Positions 14,619 to 17,752 of a DNA stretch of 17,752 nt are shown here, one piece after another. This stretch comes from Rickettsiales bacterium (lineage in GTDB: Bacteria > Pseudomonadota > Alphaproteobacteria > Rickettsiales > UBA1997). The stretch's first letter is position 1. The number at the start of each line of letters is the position of its first letter. The stretch lies in contig CANKYC010000015.1 in assembly GCA_947487845.1 (NCBI GenBank), positions 1 to 17,752 on the forward strand. Direction: 5' to 3'. The translations under genes and the position numbers were made by a program. The notes beneath the pieces are model-generated. The model did not search any database and was not told the origin of the DNA. It saw nothing but the letters and a program-made list of their open reading frames with translations.

Positions 14619-15403
14619 TAACTAATCACGGAAATTTTTTGTTCTGAAATTTCAAAATTCATGGCCGAATTTTGATCGTCAGAAATCTTGATTAAGGCGA
14701 GAGCGTGAAGCTCGGATTCATGAAAAACCGAAGACAGAATTATGCCAGCAGATTTTCCTTCGCAAGTTATTTCCGAATTTTTTGTGGCAATTGTGCCATC
14801 AATTTTAATGTGAAAAATTTTTTTGCGAATTTCGCCGCGATAATGCGTGCGAGCAGTTAATTCTTGGCCAATGTAACAGCCTTTTTGATAGTCGATGGCG
14901 TTTAAATTATCGAAGTCAAATTCCAAAATGAATGATTTATCGTAGGTTAAATCATTTTCGCTTTCAGGAATTTTTTTGGTAATGCGGGCGAAATGATAAA
15001 TATTGTCGGGAGAATTTTTTATTTCAGATTTGGATTGGTAAAATCTATGTCCGAGCTTTTCATTTCTTGGATCGGGGAAGCCAATTTTTCCAAAATTATG
15101 AGTGACAATTAAAGCATCATTTTTGGCAATTGTTACTTTGGAGCGCAGTTTATAAAAATCGAATTTTTGCATGATTTCATCGCGTCTTTCGGCGTAACAA
15201 TCGAGAATTAATTTTTCACCGATTTCACAAATAAAAAAATCATAAAGAAAGCGACCTTGAGCGCTTAACATTGCGGAGTAAATCAGGTTTTGACCGGAGG
15301 CTTTAAAAATATCATTAGTAATTAAACCTTGCAAAAATTTTTTACGATCTTCGCCGCCAATTTCAATGATGGCGCGCTCTTTTAAAGTTATAAAATCAGT
15401 CAT
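14618..15403 (-). CDS. ygfZ: YgfZ/GcvT-domain folate-binding protein
   Basis: A 261-aa cytosolic protein related to the T-protein of glycine cleavage. YgfZ proteins (IBA57 in mitochondria) use tetrahydrofolate to help assemble or repair certain iron-sulfur enzymes. The signature K174-G-C-Y-I-G-Q-E181 with its conserved cysteine is intact, followed by LTARTHYRG. The N-terminal FLQGLITNDI and AMLSAQGRFLYDF segments also fit. ATG at 15403 has only weak upstream pairing. It is the first gene of an operon with tauE/safE, TIGR02186 and usp. Immediately upstream is a palindromic element that also forms the end of the GT61 gene. Confidence 0.94.
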   Translation of the reverse strand: MTDFITLKERAIIEIGGEDRKKFLQGLITNDIFKASGQNLIYSAMLSAQGRFLYDFFICEIGEKLILDCYAERRDEIMQKFDFYKLRSKVTIAKNDALIVTHNFGKIGFPDPRNEKLGHRFYQSKSEIKNSPDNIYHFARITKKIPESENDLTYDKSFILEFDFDNLNAIDYQKGCYIGQELTARTHYRGEIRKKIFHIKIDGTIATKNSEITCEGKSAGIILSSVFHESELHALALIKISDDQNSAMNFEISEQKISVIS

Positions 15404-15428
15404 TTGAGGTATTTTAGCTGTTTAATTG

Positions 15429-15499
15429 ATGTCACCTTGAGCCTGTCGAAGGGTGATTTAGTGCTTGGAACCTGAATCGCCTTCGACAGGCTCTAACAT
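15429..15499. repeat. Two-armed palindromic element forming the 3' end of the GT61 gene
   Basis: The left arm begins ATGTCACCTTGAGCCTGTCG; the right arm, TCGCCTTCGACAGGCTCTAA, has lost three bases relative to other copies. The stop codon of the glycosyltransferase (15458-15460) lies in the spacer between the arms, and the right arm codes for its last 13 residues. Confidence 0.9.
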
Positions 15500-16507
15500 T
15501 AATTTTAAGTTTTTTTCCAATTTTTCTAAATTCACCAACAAGCTCGCATGGTGAAAATCTTTAACTTTGCTGCTTTCGCCCATTTCACATTCTTGGTAAA
15601 AATAATTAATATTTAACATCGAAGCTAATTTGTAATATTCAGTTAATCTTCCCGATGAAGTAGCGCTGGCTAATTCTAAAGCTGACGAATTTTCTTTCAT
15701 AAATAAAAGGTTGGTAAGTCCAGCGCCGTGCGGGCTTATGAGATATTTGGCTTGAGAGCAAATAGCAATTTGTTCATCGTAAGAATATTTTTCGGCGATA
15801 ATTTTTTTAAAACCATATTTTTCAAGTAAAGCCACAACTTCATTTTCATTTTCGACAAAACGCAAAACTTGTCCTGCGCGGGAAATGTAAATTTTATCAC
15901 CAAAATCCAAATTAGATTTTTGGTTTTGTAATAAAATTTTACGGATTTCTTGAAAAATAATCGGATGTTGCTGCGAAGGCTCTACAAAAGGAACTTCCGC
16001 AGTTTTAATATTTGATTTGCGGCGTAAAAAAATGATTTGTTTTTCAGTAATTCCGAATTTTACCAGTGACGGTAAAACAAATTTATAGCGCTGATATTTT
16101 TTAGGTAAAAAAAGTAAAGCATCTTTGGCGAGCCCCTTTTCTTGCAAAATTAAAAGTTTTTTTAAGGCGAAAATATGCCAATGATAATAATTACTCGTCC
16201 ATTCGTCGGTGATTAGTAAAAATCTTTTGCGGCTAAAATTGAATTTGGGAAAAATAAATTTTAGGTAAAAACGAAAACCTTTGCGATATTTTTCGTAATT
16301 GCTGCTGATGCAGCTTTCTTTAATGATTTTGAAATAGCTAAAAAGCACTGAATTAGTGCTGATGTGGATGTTTTTAAAAGTTTTTATTTCTGGGACAAAG
16401 CAATTATCGGGCGCAACATTTTTAAAAATATCAAATTCTGGATTGGTTTCGTCAAAATTTTTGGGCTGTGAATATTGATAATTGATTGTTGAAAAGATGT
16501 TTTGCAT
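15458..16507 (-). CDS. Glycosyltransferase family 61 (DUF563) protein
   Basis: A 349-aa sugar transferase probably acting in surface polysaccharide or glycan synthesis. Features: NYYHW at 106-110; a KIYISRAGQVLRFVENENEV segment (about 205-224) with the family's ISR...R...NE pattern; YSYDEQIAICSQA; and SPHGAGLTNLLFM (258-270), the signature of GT61. No signal peptide or membrane segment. ATG at 16507 is chosen; the upstream ATG at 16546 would overlap the divergent GT4 start. The final 13 residues (MLEPVEGDSGSKH) and stop come from a palindromic element, so the original C-terminus has been replaced or extended. Donor and acceptor sugars cannot be told. Confidence 0.88.
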   Translation of the reverse strand: MQNIFSTINYQYSQPKNFDETNPEFDIFKNVAPDNCFVPEIKTFKNIHISTNSVLFSYFKIIKESCISSNYEKYRKGFRFYLKFIFPKFNFSRKRFLLITDEWTSNYYHWHIFALKKLLILQEKGLAKDALLFLPKKYQRYKFVLPSLVKFGITEKQIIFLRRKSNIKTAEVPFVEPSQQHPIIFQEIRKILLQNQKSNLDFGDKIYISRAGQVLRFVENENEVVALLEKYGFKKIIAEKYSYDEQIAICSQAKYLISPHGAGLTNLLFMKENSSALELASATSSGRLTEYYKLASMLNINYFYQECEMGESSKVKDFHHASLLVNLEKLEKNLKLMLEPVEGDSGSKH

Positions 16508-16544
16508 TTTGCGAAATATTTTTTTTAAAACGAATTTATTGCAC

Positions 16545-17687
16545 ATGAAAATTTTAAACGCAATTCACGCGCAAGGGATTGGCGGAGTTGATCAGGTTTT
16601 TCGTAATTACAGTGAAATTTTGCTACAAAAAAATCACCAAGTTGCACTTTTAATCTCGGACAATGGTTATGATAAATATGCGGCGAAAAAAATTTTTAAA
16701 TTAAAAAATTCGAGCCAGATTTTTGATTGCATAAAATTGCTTTGGATATTGCTTATATTCAAGCCCGACGTGGTTTTATGTCATTCTCGCCGCCTGATGA
16801 AATGGATGAAAATTATGCGGTTTTTTTCAAAGACAAAATCGGTTGCGATCAATCACGGAATTAGTTTTGAAAGCTCGCTGAATTGCGATTATGTAATAAA
16901 TATTAATCAGCAAATTTCCGATTTGGTTGTGAAAACTGGTTTTGATAAAGAAAAATCTTTTGTGTTGCCCAACGTAATTAAGGTTGATCAAAAATATCGC
17001 GCCAAAACTCTAAAAATTGCGCCGACAATTGGCATTTATGGTCGCATCGAGCCTCGCAAAGGCTTCGATATTTTAATTGAAGCGGCAAGAATTTTGCTAA
17101 AAAACGGTCACGATTTTCGTTTAAAAATTGGCGGCTTTGAAGTTGCGGGTGGATATACCAAAGCTACTTCAAAATTGAACAGCTTGCTTTGGTATATCGG
17201 GGTTCCCCGCAAGGCGGGGCGCGACTCGTGTCGCGTAAAAAATAAAAAATATAACGAAGTCCAAAGGACTTCGGTATATAATTTAAATACGATTAAAGAA
17301 TTTACTCGAAATAACGATGTTTTAGAAAAATGCGAATTTGTAGGCACGGTTTTAGATAAGTCGAAATTTTTTGAGAATGTTGATATTCTTTGCGTACCTT
17401 CGCGCGAAGAGCCATTTGGCTTGGTGATTTTGGAAGGATTTTTATTTTCAACTTTGGTGATTTCTTCTAATACAGATGGTGGAAAATTATTGATTAAAAA
17501 TGACGAAGATGGCTTGCTGTTTGAAAATGAAAATGCCAAAGATCTGGCACAAAAAATAATTAAAGTTCTAAGTAATCCAGAAATTTACGCATCATTTACC
17601 AACAAAGCCTTTTCAAAGCTTGAAAAAGAATTTTCTTTTGATTTTCTGGCGCAAGAAATTGAAAAAATCCTTACCAAAATTTCTTAA
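16545..17687 (+). CDS. Glycosyltransferase family 4 (GT-B) with inserted repeat
   Basis: A 380-aa nucleotide-sugar glycosyltransferase, probably for lipopolysaccharide or capsule. The N-terminal GIGGVDQVFRNYSE (11-24) is the typical glycine loop. The C-terminal domain starts at TIGIYGRIEPRKGFDILIEA (161-180) and has the catalytic E289-PFGLVIL-E297 pair. Residues 203-245 are unlike the family and correspond to DNA made of four hairpins inserted in frame, in a loop before CEFVGTV. ATG at 16545 is preferred because MKILN leads straight into the first Rossmann strand; an in-frame extension to 16482 would run into the divergent gene. The following lipoprotein starts 3 nt after its stop. Activity with the insert is plausible but untested. 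Confidence 0.9.
   Translation: MKILNAIHAQGIGGVDQVFRNYSEILLQKNHQVALLISDNGYDKYAAKKIFKLKNSSQIFDCIKLLWILLIFKPDVVLCHSRRLMKWMKIMRFFSKTKSVAINHGISFESSLNCDYVININQQISDLVVKTGFDKEKSFVLPNVIKVDQKYRAKTLKIAPTIGIYGRIEPRKGFDILIEAARILLKNGHDFRLKIGGFEVAGGYTKATSKLNSLLWYIGVPRKAGRDSCRVKNKKYNEVQRTSVYNLNTIKEFTRNNDVLEKCEFVGTVLDKSKFFENVDILCVPSREEPFGLVILEGFLFSTLVISSNTDGGKLLIKNDEDGLLFENENAKDLAQKIIKVLSNPEIYASFTNKAFSKLEKEFSFDFLAQEIEKILTKIS
17152..17280. repeat. 129-bp block of four hairpins inside the GT4 gene
   Basis: Hairpin 1: GATATACCAAAGC (17152-17164) with GCTTTGGTATATC (17186-17198). Hairpin 2: CCCCGC (17205-17210) with GCGGGG (17214-17219). Hairpin 3: CGCGAC (17220-17225) with GTCGCG (17230-17235). Hairpin 4: TATAACGAAGTCC (17250-17262) with GGACTTCGGTATA (17266-17278), one mismatch. 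The block is much richer in GC in its middle than the gene around it. Its length is 43 codons with no stop in the gene's frame. The first hairpin's TATACCAAA end recalls the 162-bp palindrome. Confidence 0.85.
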
Positions 17688-17690
17688 AAA

Positions 17691-17752
17691 ATGCTCAAAA
17701 AAATTTCCCTGCTATTAATATTAATTTCATTTTGCTCTTGTAGCCTTTTTGT
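17691..17752 (+). CDS. N-terminus of a predicted lipoprotein (partial)
   Basis: ATG at 17691, 3 nt after the GT4 stop, opens a frame that leaves the window. The 20 visible residues, MLKKISLLLILISFCSCSLF, have two lysines, a hydrophobic core and cysteines at 15 and 17 in lipobox-like positions. The tight spacing suggests co-transcription with the glycosyltransferase. The rest of the protein is unseen. Confidence 0.65.
   Translation, partial: MLKKISLLLILISFCSCSLF

Noticed and set aside
16482..16546. Longer N-termini for both divergent glycosyltransferases
   Set aside because: The two extensions would overlap each other on opposite strands and lie outside the conserved domains; the internal ATGs at 16507 and 16545 fit the families better.

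Overview
The window comes from an AT-rich alphaproteobacterial chromosome, most likely a Rickettsiales-type or similarly host-associated lineage. The main reasons are the TIGR02186/Alph_Pro_TM protein beside a TauE/SafE exporter (a pairing I know from alphaproteobacteria), the gene set, the scarcity of Shine-Dalgarno sequences, and palindromic repeats sitting both between and inside genes, as Rickettsia palindromic elements do. The order-level placement is inference. No phage, transposase, CRISPR, rRNA or tRNA was found.

Layout. 1-354: possible 3' tip of a plus-strand gene, then a gene-free stretch holding a short palindromic repeat and a 162-bp long palindrome. 355-1446 (minus): ribD, riboflavin synthesis. 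1571-2990 (plus): three consecutive small Tyr/Pro/Gln-rich predicted lipoproteins that share a C-terminal signature, followed at once by a glutaredoxin. 3437-5461 (plus): groES-groEL, closed by a strong bidirectional terminator. 5572-6479 (minus): a 198-aa hydrophilic protein and a 62-aa putative secreted peptide, neither recognised. 6634-10498 (minus): a TrmA/RlmD-like RNA methyltransferase, a PepF-type M3 oligopeptidase, a DOT1-like SAM methyltransferase, and a small protein with a 40-residue Lys-rich tail joined to a CopG/BrnA-like ribbon-helix-helix domain. 10573-12171 (minus): murJ, lipid II flippase. 12172-12450: a repeat cluster. 12451-15403 (minus): a tight operon ygfZ - tauE/safE - TIGR02186 - universal stress protein. 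15458-17687: two divergent glycosyltransferases (GT61 minus, GT4 plus) with only about 37 bp between them, then the start of another lipoprotein.

What stands out. (1) At least three genes carry palindromic repeat DNA inside the reading frame. The RNA methyltransferase has a 75-bp, 25-codon insert, the GT4 enzyme has about 129 bp made of four hairpins, and the GT61 enzyme takes its last 13 residues and its stop codon from a repeat. Related repeats are scattered through the intergenic DNA. (2) A DOT1-like methyltransferase lies directly upstream of a lysine-rich, histone-tail-like DNA-binding protein. This is a candidate enzyme/substrate pair. (3) The lipoprotein trio looks like an undescribed, locally duplicated surface-protein family. 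All functional links beyond gene order are inference from sequence alone.
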